From Alphaproteobacteria bacterium UBA3773 (GTDB lineage Bacteria; Pseudomonadota; Alphaproteobacteria; RF32; CAG-239): a DNA stretch of 28,078 nucleotides. The position numbers and the translations under genes were made by a program. The notes beneath the pieces are model-generated. The model was given only the letters and a program-made list of their open reading frames with translations, did not search any database and had not been told where the DNA came from. The DNA is taken from positions 1-28,078 of the forward strand of contig DFFP01000037.1 of NCBI GenBank assembly GCA_002372275.1. The letters are read 5' to 3'. Positions 6,014-14,624 of this stretch are shown piece after piece (position 1 is the first letter of the stretch; the number at the start of each line of letters is the position of its first letter).

Positions 6014-6835
6014 ATGAAAATGAAATTTTTATTTATCCTAAACGTTATAATCTTTATTTTCATCGCAATGAATGTACATTCACAGGAAAATAAAACAATA
6101 CTTGCAAGTTCAGAAACAACAGGTCAAAAATGTGGTTCAAATTGCGATTGGGTGATATATAATGATGGAACAATGGTTGTTTCCGGTACCGGTCCTATGC
6201 ATGAGTATGTTCATGATTATAATCAGAGGCCTTGGATAAACTATTTGCAGAATATTCAATCGGTAGAAATTCAAGAAGGTATTACAACTGTCGGTTGGAA
6301 TGCTTTTTATAATACAGCGATTACATCAGCAACATTAGCTGATTCGGTCGAATATCTTAGTGCTGGTAGTTTCAGAAATCCTCTTCAAGAATTAATTATA
6401 GGTGAAAACTCAAAATTAAATAAAACAAAAACCACAGGAGGAGAAACATATGGAGGCATAATGGGGATAGATAATCTTATAATATCTTGCAAAGGAGATA
6501 TTGAAAAATGTCAGACAAAACAAAATTTATTCACAGATATCGGAATATCAACTGATTTTAGATTTTATGAAGAAAAGGATGATAACGGAAATGTAGTTTT
6601 AAAATATGAAAGTGGTGGATATAAAACTTACGATTCACAAGGTAATATCACTGGAAAATACGATTTATCTGGTAACATTCTTGAACAATACATTAAAAAT
6701 CCAGATGGTTCAATTTTAACATATGATACCAACGGAAAACTCATCGGCATTCAAGGTAAAAGAATTTTGACCGTTGATGAAGCAAGTGCACTGGTTAAAG
6801 GAAATAAAAACACCTTTTCCATTCGTTATCGGTAA
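6014..6835 (+). CDS. BspA-like secreted LRR/YD-repeat protein, copy A
   Basis: 273 residues. It has an ideal ribosome-binding site, AAGGAGG 6 nt before ATG. A Sec signal peptide covers about residues 1-23 (cleavage probably VHS/QE). The next part matches BspA-type leucine-rich-repeat proteins: CGSNCDW, DGTMVVSGTGPM, RPW, then one LRR-like unit (GITTVGWNAFYNT, LADSVEYLS). A Cys pair (ISCKGDIEKCQTK) and YD-like units (YKTYDSQGNITGKYD, PDGSILTYDTNGKLIG) follow, and the protein ends GKRILTVDEASALVK...FSIRYR. Copy B shares a 35-residue identical block and nearly the whole C-terminus, while signal peptides and the LRR part differ. BspA proteins are surface or secreted adhesins; the role here is an inference. 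Its stop is 5 nt from the stop of the opposite gene and no terminator lies between. Confidence 0.85.
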   Translation: MKMKFLFILNVIIFIFIAMNVHSQENKTILASSETTGQKCGSNCDWVIYNDGTMVVSGTGPMHEYVHDYNQRPWINYLQNIQSVEIQEGITTVGWNAFYNTAITSATLADSVEYLSAGSFRNPLQELIIGENSKLNKTKTTGGETYGGIMGIDNLIISCKGDIEKCQTKQNLFTDIGISTDFRFYEEKDDNGNVVLKYESGGYKTYDSQGNITGKYDLSGNILEQYIKNPDGSILTYDTNGKLIGIQGKRILTVDEASALVKGNKNTFSIRYR

Positions 6836-6840
6836 TTTTC

Positions 6841-8919
6841 TTAAAGTCTTTCTTGAATAGCTTTGGCGATGTCCAGCCGATACGTTTTTTGATTTTGTTC
6901 GTTTAACGGATACAATTCTTCAAGCTCAAAGCTAAAAATATCGGCCTGCTCTTTATCAAATTCAAAACTTGAAGCAATTCTTAGAGCATTTTCCTGAAGA
7001 TATTGTTTAAGTTTTTCAAGCTCAATAACTGTTGTTTTTATCAATCCACCATGATTTACAAACAATTTGGCATAAAACATAATCACATAAACACATGCCG
7101 CCAATAAAACAGAGGCCATAAAATGAATATACACACTCAAAAACAAAACGGTCAAAAACGCAAATATCACCGAAATTGTTTTGATGACATATCTGATTTT
7201 TTTGTTGCGATATTCATGATTGAAAACCCAAAAATAAAATGCCTGTGTCATCACAGATACAAATAATATCAATATGGTCTCTATCGGACTGATGGCAATA
7301 TAAGAAACGGCCGCCATTGTTAAAGCAAGCATTGCAATCCCAAAAAGAAGGTACATCACATTAAAGCGCCACTTTAAATACGTATAATAAAATTTGATGC
7401 GGCTCTCATGCTTTTTTTGGGCTCTATCGAATTTTAAGGCATTTTTAGCGCTGATTTCAATAGACGATTCGTCATTTTTGAAAAGCATTTTCACAATACC
7501 TTTCAGCGCACTTGGAATATTTTTTAAGCGATCTGTTTTTTTAATCAAAAGATATGTGTCTTTTTCGCGCACCATATCTATCACATTATAGCTGACCAAT
7601 TCAAGCAGTGCACTTACAAATGAGCGTGTATCGTATCTTTTTGTGAGCATAAAGCGCTTAAAGGCTGATGTTTGTTTGAAACGCATTTTTTGTCCTGCTT
7701 TTCGGCGCTTTATTTCTTTAAACGATAAAAAGTAAGATATAAAAATACAAAGCAAACCTAAAAGCGTAAATAAAATATCGCCATAATCCCCAATCAGCCA
7801 AATTAACCTTTGAGATAAACTCGGCTTTAAGAAAATATTTTTATCAAGCGAAACCAAAATATGCATCCCCTCACCTGCCTGAAGCGGCGTGAGCGATGCA
7901 AAACCTAAAGCGTTTTGATCAAGCGAGGCCACAACAGCGCGGTTATTTGAAAGCTGATTTTTATATCCTGTCATCACAACCTGAGAGTTAAACGTTCTAC
8001 CGTCCGGCACGGAAACAATCGCATTTGCAGATGTGATCACCAGATTAAGGTAACTTCCCGTCACATCAGTATAAAACTCCGTAAAATCATCATAATACCA
8101 TAGTTTACGGTCCAGCAAATAGCGGTAGCGATAAGTATAAATACCGGGCTGCAAAAAATACTTTTCTTGAGGCACAATCATAATGTTCTTGCCTGTTTCA
8201 ACAAGTCGGTGCGGCATCGACTTTCCGTTGATTGAAACATCTAAAAGTTCAATTTCGATTTTCTTTTCAACACCCGCACGCGATTTTGTTTTTTTGGGCA
8301 TCAATTTTACAAAGCCGTTTTTCAGCTTCTGTCCGTTGGCCACAACAACAATGTCTTCCACAACCTCAATACTTCCTGTCGGCAAAATGTGATACGAAGC
8401 TAAAAAATACGGAATATGTTCTTGAGCCGGTGCTAAAACAACCTTATTATTCGGAAGCCTCACTTTTACAACGGCAATATCAGGTCTTGGAATCGAATTT
8501 TGACGCTCTTCAATTTTCGCAAGCTCATAAAAAATCGTTTCAGGCGAAAACTCAGCTTTTTGCGGTTCATCAATTCGGCCCATCATTTTATCATAAATTT
8601 TTTCAAAAACGGATTTTTTACTTTCTTGCATTTGGGCAATATATTCGGCACTGTGCTGAATATTGATGGCACTTGCCATACCTAAATCACCGATTTCATC
8701 GGCAGTGCTGACCACCGCATTTTCAAATCGTTCTTTAAAAAAGGCACGCACTTCTTCAACATTATTCGGATCCGGCAAAGCATCTTGCGGAACTTGCACC
8801 ATAGGTTTAGCCTCTCTTTTAGTTGTCACCGCTTCGCCTAAAGTCGAAACAGCAGCTTGAGCTGAATGAAATAAAAAGAAAAATACGAGCAAATAAAACA
8901 AAAAAAACGACTTTTTCAT
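6841..8919 (-). CDS. DUF2207 family membrane protein
   Basis: 692 residues from the ATG at 8919, chosen over upstream starts because it is preceded by AGGA at 9 nt and begins a clean signal peptide (MKKSFFLFYLLVFF...SAQA). The extracytoplasmic part (residues ~170-390) is beta-rich and contains the pattern typical of DUF2207 proteins (YHILPTGSIEVVEDIVV, PGIYTYRYRYLLDRKLWYYDDFTEFYTDVTG). A membrane segment at ~405-430 (ILFTLLGLLCIFISYFL) is followed by a cytoplasmic stretch, then four hydrophobic segments between ~525 and ~630 and a cytoplasmic tail. The function of the family is unknown; a place in the inner membrane follows from topology. No own terminator is visible because the convergent BspA gene abuts it. 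Confidence 0.85.
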   Translation of the reverse strand: MKKSFFLFYLLVFFFLFHSAQAAVSTLGEAVTTKREAKPMVQVPQDALPDPNNVEEVRAFFKERFENAVVSTADEIGDLGMASAINIQHSAEYIAQMQESKKSVFEKIYDKMMGRIDEPQKAEFSPETIFYELAKIEERQNSIPRPDIAVVKVRLPNNKVVLAPAQEHIPYFLASYHILPTGSIEVVEDIVVVANGQKLKNGFVKLMPKKTKSRAGVEKKIEIELLDVSINGKSMPHRLVETGKNIMIVPQEKYFLQPGIYTYRYRYLLDRKLWYYDDFTEFYTDVTGSYLNLVITSANAIVSVPDGRTFNSQVVMTGYKNQLSNNRAVVASLDQNALGFASLTPLQAGEGMHILVSLDKNIFLKPSLSQRLIWLIGDYGDILFTLLGLLCIFISYFLSFKEIKRRKAGQKMRFKQTSAFKRFMLTKRYDTRSFVSALLELVSYNVIDMVREKDTYLLIKKTDRLKNIPSALKGIVKMLFKNDESSIEISAKNALKFDRAQKKHESRIKFYYTYLKWRFNVMYLLFGIAMLALTMAAVSYIAISPIETILILFVSVMTQAFYFWVFNHEYRNKKIRYVIKTISVIFAFLTVLFLSVYIHFMASVLLAACVYVIMFYAKLFVNHGGLIKTTVIELEKLKQYLQENALRIASSFEFDKEQADIFSFELEELYPLNEQNQKTYRLDIAKAIQERL

Positions 8920-9016
8920 CAAATTTATTCCTGATGTTAACATTTCGAACATATTTTGTATTATATAAATAAATAAGTTAAAAGTTATTAAAAATTTTTT
9001 TTGAAAGGTCATTTAA

Positions 9017-9748
9017 ATGGACAAACAAATTGCAGCCGTTATCTTAGGCGCCGGAAAAGGAACCCGCATGAAATCTGATTTACCTAAAGTCATGATGCCC
9101 GTATGCGGAAAACCGATGATAAGCCATATTTTAGAAACATTAAAAACGATTCATGCCGGTCCAATTGTGACCGTGATTTCAAAAGATGGCGATCTGGTTA
9201 AAAACGAAGTCGCGCCTTTCCCAACGTGCGTTCAAGAACAGCAACTCGGCACCGGGCATGCTGTTTTACAAGCAAAAGAAGTCCTTAAAAATTTTGAAGG
9301 TCCTGTTTTAGTTATTTTCGGCGACACACCGCTCATTACGGCTGAAACATTTTTAAATTTGAGTCAAAAAATAGATGAAGGCTTTGCGATTGCCGTTTTA
9401 GGCTTTACGCCTCCCGATCCGGCGCGTTACGGCAGACTTTATATGAAAGATGGCGAACTTGTTAAAATTATTGAATACAAAGACGCCACCGATGAAGAGC
9501 GCCAAATCACATTTTGCAATTCAGGTTGTATGGCTTTTAGCGGCAAACACATGTTTGAAATTTTAGAAAAAATCGGCAACCAAAACGCCGCCGGCGAATA
9601 TTACTTAACAGATGCCATCGAGATTGCAAGAAACAGCGGCTTAAAGTGCACAGCCGTTTGTGGCAATTTCAAAGAAGTGGCAAGCGCCAACACCAGAGAA
9701 GAATTAGCCCTTTTAGAAACATATTTAAATGAGCGAAACAATGCTTAA
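9017..9748 (+). CDS. glmU: GlmU-type uridylyltransferase, single domain
   Basis: 243 residues. Nucleotidyltransferase of the GlmU N-terminal type, making UDP-GlcNAc from GlcNAc-1-phosphate and UTP for peptidoglycan and LPS. Signatures seen: LGAGKGTRMKS (10-20) for the nucleotide, QLGTGHAV, GDTPLI with metal ligand Asp103, EYKDATDEER, NSGCMAF and NAAGEYYLTDAIE. The protein ends where the left-handed beta-helix acetyltransferase half of bifunctional GlmU (~450 residues) should start, and the next frame shows no hexapeptide repeats, so this is a naturally short form rather than a frameshift. The acetylation of GlcN-1-P must be done elsewhere. First gene of a three-gene overlapping cluster; ribosome-binding site AAAGG. 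Confidence 0.85.
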   Translation: MDKQIAAVILGAGKGTRMKSDLPKVMMPVCGKPMISHILETLKTIHAGPIVTVISKDGDLVKNEVAPFPTCVQEQQLGTGHAVLQAKEVLKNFEGPVLVIFGDTPLITAETFLNLSQKIDEGFAIAVLGFTPPDPARYGRLYMKDGELVKIIEYKDATDEERQITFCNSGCMAFSGKHMFEILEKIGNQNAAGEYYLTDAIEIARNSGLKCTAVCGNFKEVASANTREELALLETYLNERNNA

Positions 9749-10319
9749 ATTTATGAAAAAATACTGGTTTGCAATTGTCTTTGGAACGCTTTTTGGTTTA
9801 TATGCCGTTTTTTTGCTCATCATTGCATTTGCACCGCGTGTTGATGCTCAAAACAGAGGCTTTATACCGTGCACCATTGAACTTACAGAGCGTCTTGAGG
9901 CCTGCAATGCTAAAAGCGCCTGGTGTCATATTAAAAACATTGCAAAAAACAATGCATGCGATTTTAAGGTGATTACAAACGGCTTTTCTCTTTGGCTGAA
10001 AGGCAAACAAAATACGCCGTGGAGCAATTATTATTTCACGCCGATTGAGCCTGAAAATCCGGATTTTCAAAATAAAGAGCTTCAAGAAGTATACGAAAAC
10101 AACGCCAAAATTCTTCAAGAAATGGAAGAATTAAACGCCAAACGTATTGAACTTGAAATGACACTTGACGGCAAAGAAAAAATTGAAAATGACAAATTAA
10201 AAGACCATATCAATCAAAAAGAAAAAGCGCCCGAAAACGAAAAAGATACGTTCAAAGAACTCAAAGAACTCACTACCCCTGATAACAATGGAGAAAATAA
10301 AAATGACAACGAAAAATAA
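9741..10319 (+). CDS. Unknown membrane-anchored protein with acidic coiled-coil tail
   Basis: 192 residues from the ATG at 9741, which overlaps the glmU end by 8 nt; an ATG at 9729 is equally possible (196 residues). Translational coupling to glmU is likely as no strong ribosome-binding site is seen. One membrane segment (WFAIVFGTLFGLYAVFLLIIAFAP) near the N-terminus is followed by an exported part with four Cys (IPCTIEL, LEACNA, AWCHIK, NACDF) that could make two disulfides. From about residue 110 it is a charged, probably coiled-coil region (NAKILQEMEELNAKRIELEM) ending in a Lys/Glu/Asn-rich tail. I do not recognise a family. Position suggests an envelope role, but this is only guilt by association. 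Confidence 0.7.
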   Translation: MLKFMKKYWFAIVFGTLFGLYAVFLLIIAFAPRVDAQNRGFIPCTIELTERLEACNAKSAWCHIKNIAKNNACDFKVITNGFSLWLKGKQNTPWSNYYFTPIEPENPDFQNKELQEVYENNAKILQEMEELNAKRIELEMTLDGKEKIENDKLKDHINQKEKAPENEKDTFKELKELTTPDNNGENKNDNEK

Positions 10320-12090
10320 TCTCCCCTCTTGGGATTTATCTGATTTATATCAAAGCACCGATGATCCGAACATTGAAAAAGACTTAAGTCGTTATAAAAA
10401 AAATGCCTTGTCTTTCCAAAAAAAATATAAAGGAAAGCTCTCAAAACTTTCTGCTGACGAATTTTTGAAAGCCCTTCAAGCTCTTGAAAAAAATTCTTTA
10501 ATCGGCGGAAAACTCGGCGAATTTGCTTATTTGAATATGTCAACGCAAATGAAAAACGCTAAAGCCATGGCATTTTATCAAAACATTTCTGAAAAGCTGA
10601 CCGATTATGCAAAGCCTGCTGTTTTTTTCAGTTTAGAACTCAGTGATGTTCCAAGTTCAAAAATCAATGAATGGCTTAAAAACAAAAAGGTTTCTTTTTA
10701 TAAGCCTTTTATAAAGCGCGTGCTCAAATATAAAAAATATAAACTTTCCGAGCCTGTTGAAGAAATTTTGCTTGAAAAATCGGTGACCTCGGGAGAAGCA
10801 TGGGTTCGTTTATATGAAGAAACGTCTTCAAGGCTTGTCTACACCGTTGATGGTAAAACCTATAACGATGCCGAAATTTCAAAACTTCTTTTAGATAAGG
10901 ATGCCAATCTTCGCCACAAAGCAGGCGCAGAACTCGGACGCGTTTCACAAGAAAACGGTCCTTTATTTGCCCTTATTTATAATATGGTGATGAAAGATAA
11001 AGCCATTGAAGATGAAAAACGCGGATTTAAAAACCCCGTTTCATCTCGCAATTTAGCAGAAGATGTTGCAGATCAAACGGTTGAAGCTTTAAGCCAAACC
11101 GTTCGCGCTAACTATAAAAATATTGCGCACCGTTTTTATAAACTCAAAGCCAAATGGCTGGGGGTCAAAAAAATCAGTTATTGGGACCGAAACGCCCCGC
11201 TTCCGTTTTCATCTGACACGCATTACACGTGGGAAGATGCCGTTCAAACCGTTTTGAAAGGATATGAGCGTTTTTCACCCAAACTTAAGAATATCGCCAC
11301 CGACTTTTTTAAGTTTAATTGGATTGATGTACCCCCGCGCGACGGCAAACGAAGCGGTGCTTTTTGCTCAGGCGGACTTTCTAACACACACCCTTATCTT
11401 TTTTTGAACTTTACCGGCAAACAAAATGACGTTTTAACCCTTGCCCACGAACTCGGACACGGCTGTCATCATCAACTCAGAACCAAAAACGGCGAGCTCA
11501 ATGAACATTCGCGCATGACAACCGAAGAAGTTGCCTCCGTTTTTGGTGAAATGCTTGTTTTTCAAGATATGCTGCATCAAGCAAAAGATGACAAAGAAAG
11601 ACTTTGCCTGATTGCCTCCAAAACAAGCGATATGATTAACACGGCTATCCGTCAAATTGCGTTCCACTTTTTTGAATTGCGTGCACACGATGAGCGCAAA
11701 AAAGGCGAAGTCAGTGAGGAGCGCCTATGTCAAATTTGGACCGAAGAAATGAAAGAAAGTTTAGGCCCGTCGGTTGATGTGGACGAGAGCGTTCGATATA
11801 TTTGGACAAACGTCGGCCATTTCTTCTTTTTGCCGTTTTACGTCTATGCTTATTCGTTTGCCGACTGCTTGGTCAACTCGCTTTATAAAGTTTATCAAGA
11901 GCAAAAGATTGAAAACTTTGCAGATAAATATCTTCACCTTTTAAGCCAAACAGCCATCGGCGATTATGATAAAATCCTCAAGCCTTTTGACTTAAACATC
12001 AATACCCCCTCATTTTGGCAAAAAGGTCTTGATCTTATTTCATCTTATATTGATGAACTTGAAAGACTGGATAAAAAACTCAAATTATAA
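10303..12090 (+). CDS. pepF: M3-family oligoendopeptidase F
   Basis: 595 residues from the ATG at 10303, which has GGAG 9 nt upstream; the ATG at 10288 lacks a site. Cytoplasmic zinc metallopeptidase that cleaves short peptides. The catalytic motif HELGH is at 382-386, followed by the third zinc ligand region (MTTEEVASVFGEM). The length and the start (WDLSDLY) are typical of PepF. It overlaps the upstream gene by 17 nt, so translation is probably coupled. A long hairpin terminator follows. Confidence 0.95.
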   Translation: MTTKNNLPSWDLSDLYQSTDDPNIEKDLSRYKKNALSFQKKYKGKLSKLSADEFLKALQALEKNSLIGGKLGEFAYLNMSTQMKNAKAMAFYQNISEKLTDYAKPAVFFSLELSDVPSSKINEWLKNKKVSFYKPFIKRVLKYKKYKLSEPVEEILLEKSVTSGEAWVRLYEETSSRLVYTVDGKTYNDAEISKLLLDKDANLRHKAGAELGRVSQENGPLFALIYNMVMKDKAIEDEKRGFKNPVSSRNLAEDVADQTVEALSQTVRANYKNIAHRFYKLKAKWLGVKKISYWDRNAPLPFSSDTHYTWEDAVQTVLKGYERFSPKLKNIATDFFKFNWIDVPPRDGKRSGAFCSGGLSNTHPYLFLNFTGKQNDVLTLAHELGHGCHHQLRTKNGELNEHSRMTTEEVASVFGEMLVFQDMLHQAKDDKERLCLIASKTSDMINTAIRQIAFHFFELRAHDERKKGEVSEERLCQIWTEEMKESLGPSVDVDESVRYIWTNVGHFFFLPFYVYAYSFADCLVNSLYKVYQEQKIENFADKYLHLLSQTAIGDYDKILKPFDLNINTPSFWQKGLDLISSYIDELERLDKKLKL

Positions 12091-12106
12091 AATTATTTTC
12101 ATTTCT

Positions 12107-12149
12107 CAAAATATGAAAGTCTGTATCAAGACTTTCATATTTTGCTTTT
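12107..12149 (+). terminator. Intrinsic terminator after pepF
   Basis: Perfect 15-bp stem (12107-12121 with 12130-12144), with core ATATGAAAGTC/GACTTTCATAT, loop TGTATCAA, then CTTTT. It ends the glmU-pepF unit. Confidence 0.85.
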
Positions 12150-12171
12150 AAAAATAACGAATTTAAATATG

Positions 12172-12198
12172 TTGTTTTTTAATATAAAAGCGTATACT
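12172..12198 (+). promoter_or_regulatory. Probable promoter of the U32 gene
   Basis: TTGTTT, 15-nt spacer, TATACT. The -10 is good but the spacing is short. Predicted leader about 25 nt, with GAGGAA 8 nt before the ATG. Confidence 0.45.
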
Positions 12199-12228
12199 AT
12201 GCGCACAAAAATATGAGGAACAAATATC

Positions 12229-14493
12229 ATGAAACCGGAACTTTTATCTCCTGCCGGAAATATTGAAGCAGCTTATGCGGCGCTTTATTACGGCGCAGAT
12301 GCGCTATATCTCGGCTTAAAAAGTTTTTCGGCACGTGCCACAGCCGAAAACTTTTCAGAAGAAGAACTTGATGAAATCACGGCTTATGCCCATCATCTGA
12401 AACGCAAAATTTATGTTACCGTGAACACCCTTATTCAAGAGGATGAATTGCCGGAACTTTTAAAAACACTTGATATTTGCTCCAAATGCAAAGTAGATGC
12501 CATCATTTTGCAAGATTTAGGGGTCGCAAAGCTCATTAAAACGCAATATCCCGAACTTGCCATGCATGCCTCCACACAAATGGCCGTTCATAATTTAGAA
12601 GGGGCTCTGTTCTTAAAAAGCTACGGTTTTTCGCGTATTGTTTTGGCACGTGAACTTTCCCTTTCAGAAATCAATCAAATATCTCTTCAAGCCGGCGTTG
12701 AAACAGAAGTTTTTATTCACGGGGCATTATGCTATTCATATAGTGGTTTGTGCCAATTTTCGTCGCTTGAATACGGCAAAAGTGCCAACAGAGGAAAATG
12801 CCTTTATCCGTGTCGTTCGTGTTTTGAAACAGAGAATGGCTTAAAACATCTTTTTTCGATGAAAGATATGGCACTTGAGAAAAATATTCTTTCTCTTCAG
12901 GCAACCTCTTTTAAAATTGAAGGGCGTAAAAAATCGCCGCTTTACGTTGCCGCCGTCACAGATTATTACAGGCATATTTTAGATGGCGAAAAAGCGAACC
13001 CCAAAAAAGCCGAAAATATCAAACAAATATTTTCGCGTCCATGGTGTCAATTTCATGTCCTTTCACATGACAAAGATATTGTTGATCCTGATTTTGTGGG
13101 TCATCGCGGGCTTTGCATCGGCGAAGTTTCAAAAATCCTTAAAGGAAAGCTTATTTTCAAAACCACACATGCTATTTCTCGTTTTGACGGGCTTCAAATC
13201 GATGTTGAAGGAAAAGAAAAACCGTTCGGCTTTTCAGTTCAAAAAATGCGTGTGGGCGGCAAAAGCGTCATCAAAGCTGAATCCGGCGATATCGTTGAAA
13301 TTGAACTTGAAAAAGGATATCCGTTTTTAAATATCAAAGATAAAGTTTATTTAGCCTCATCATCTGAGGTTAAAGGGGCTTATGATTATACCAAGCCCAA
13401 ACCGCACGCTTTTCAAAATAAAATTCCGGTAAATCTCAAAATCCGTTTAAGCGAAAACCGGATGATTGTTCAATCAGAAGAGTGTACCAAAATATTTGAA
13501 GGCACTTTTGAAAAAGCCTCCAATCCTGAAAAAACGTTTGAAGCCCTTGAGCGCAGTTTTCAAAAAACGGGAGACACACCTTTTGAGCTCAAAGGCTTTG
13601 AACTTGAAAATCCTCAAAACTTATTTGTTTCGGCATCAAGTGCCAATGAATATCGCCGTTTGTTTTATAGCTTTCTAAAGCCAACCTATAAAAAAGGAAT
13701 GCTCTCTAAACTTCCCTTGCCTGTTACAGCGAAAAAACCAGGTTTTGCCATCAAAACAGATAACCTTTCATGCTTAAAAGAGCTTGACCTTTCAAAATTT
13801 GAAGAAATCATTTATTTAATTTCAGAATCTTCTGATCTTGAGCCTCTTTCAGATTTTCAAAAAGAAAAAATACGTATTGCCCTGCCCTATGTTTTGCGAA
13901 ATCCCTCAAAAATAAAAAATCAAATCATCTCGCTTATCAACAAAGGTTATAAAAAATGGGAAGTTTCCAATTTTTGGGCTTTGGAAATTTTAAAAAATCA
14001 TACACTTGATATCCGCTTTGGCTCATTTTTATATACCTTAAATACGCAGGCCCTCTTATGCGCCAAAGAAATGGGCGCAAGCAGCGTCACTTTTTCAATA
14101 GAAGATACTTTATCAAACATCAAAACGCTTGCCAATTTAAGCTTTTTACCGACAACCTTTGTGATTTATCAAGATGTGCCGCTCTTTACAAGCGCTGTTT
14201 GCATTAAAAAAACAGATTGCAAAAACTGCCTCAAACAAAAAGAATGGTTTGAACTAAAGCTCAATAAAAACACTTATGAAGCGCTTTCAGTGCCGTGTCA
14301 AACAATGCTTTTCAAAAAAGAACCCCTTTGCGCAGCATCGATCGCGCGTGAAGTTCAGGCTTTTCTTTATCAAATGGATTTTTGCTACAAGCCTTACACG
14401 CCGCAAAAAGTACGCGAAATTGCAGACAAATTAATGCACTTTGAAGATATTACCCCCTCATATCAGGGAAATTTACTCAAACTCAGTCTCTAA
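12229..14493 (+). CDS. U32 family protein, RlhA-like (23S rRNA hydroxylation type)
   Basis: 754 residues. It begins with the U32 signature ELLSPAGN and a TIM-barrel-like N-domain (ALYYGADALYLG, VNTLIQEDEL). The family centre is at about 165-205: EVFIHGALCYSYSGLCQFSS, then a further Cys cluster (GKCLYPCRSC). The Cys spacing resembles that used by UbiU, TrhP and RlhA for an Fe-S cluster, and KIEGRKKSPLYVAAVTDYYR is a standard U32 element. The C-terminal half corresponds to the collagenase-like DUF3656 extension of long U32 proteins. RlhA hydroxylates C2501 of 23S rRNA in E. coli; the older label 'collagenase' is misleading. The precise substrate is an inference. A Cys-rich patch near the end (CIKKTDCKNCLK) may be a second metal site. 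Single-gene unit. Confidence 0.85.
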   Translation: MKPELLSPAGNIEAAYAALYYGADALYLGLKSFSARATAENFSEEELDEITAYAHHLKRKIYVTVNTLIQEDELPELLKTLDICSKCKVDAIILQDLGVAKLIKTQYPELAMHASTQMAVHNLEGALFLKSYGFSRIVLARELSLSEINQISLQAGVETEVFIHGALCYSYSGLCQFSSLEYGKSANRGKCLYPCRSCFETENGLKHLFSMKDMALEKNILSLQATSFKIEGRKKSPLYVAAVTDYYRHILDGEKANPKKAENIKQIFSRPWCQFHVLSHDKDIVDPDFVGHRGLCIGEVSKILKGKLIFKTTHAISRFDGLQIDVEGKEKPFGFSVQKMRVGGKSVIKAESGDIVEIELEKGYPFLNIKDKVYLASSSEVKGAYDYTKPKPHAFQNKIPVNLKIRLSENRMIVQSEECTKIFEGTFEKASNPEKTFEALERSFQKTGDTPFELKGFELENPQNLFVSASSANEYRRLFYSFLKPTYKKGMLSKLPLPVTAKKPGFAIKTDNLSCLKELDLSKFEEIIYLISESSDLEPLSDFQKEKIRIALPYVLRNPSKIKNQIISLINKGYKKWEVSNFWALEILKNHTLDIRFGSFLYTLNTQALLCAKEMGASSVTFSIEDTLSNIKTLANLSFLPTTFVIYQDVPLFTSAVCIKKTDCKNCLKQKEWFELKLNKNTYEALSVPCQTMLFKKEPLCAASIAREVQAFLYQMDFCYKPYTPQKVREIADKLMHFEDITPSYQGNLLKLSL

Positions 14494-14514
14494 ATCTTGA
14501 TAACATCAAATGCG

Positions 14515-14624
14515 CAAACCACTGGCGTCAGCCGGTGGAAAGCGAATTCCAAGCCGACTTTCAGTCGGATTGGCAAGCGCAGCTTGGAGGGAACGGAGAT
14601 ACCTCCGGCGTTAGCCGGATGGTT
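14515..14624. repeat. Cluster of GC-rich palindromes, likely dispersed repeat element
   Basis: Consecutive hairpins fill the gap between two convergent genes: CCACTGGC/GCCGGTGG (14519-14538), CCGACT/AGTCGG inside CCAA/TTGG (14549-14573), CAAGC/GCTTG (14574-14586), GGAGG/CCTCC (14586-14606) and CCGGC-GTTA-GCCGG (14605-14618). Base composition is far richer in GC than the flanks. No T tract follows on either strand, so it is not a standard terminator. It reads like a REP- or RPE-type palindromic element. The stop codon of the minus-strand gene (14611-14613) lies in the last loop. Confidence 0.6.

Noticed and set aside
5943..6017. Short ORF (MISQLSDRL...) in the terminator region of RNA copy A, ending in an ATGA overlap with the BspA-like gene; the same start occurs in copy B at 19252
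   Set aside because: Neither ATG has a ribosome-binding site, the copy B frame does not end at the gene start, and the shared codons are the terminator stem itself. Conservation is better explained by RNA structure than by a leader peptide.
6496..6570. AAAGGAG followed by ATG inside the BspA-like gene, suggesting an internal start
   Set aside because: The ATG is out of frame and opens only ~15 codons. The surrounding DNA differs between copies at synonymous sites of the main frame, so the main frame explains it.
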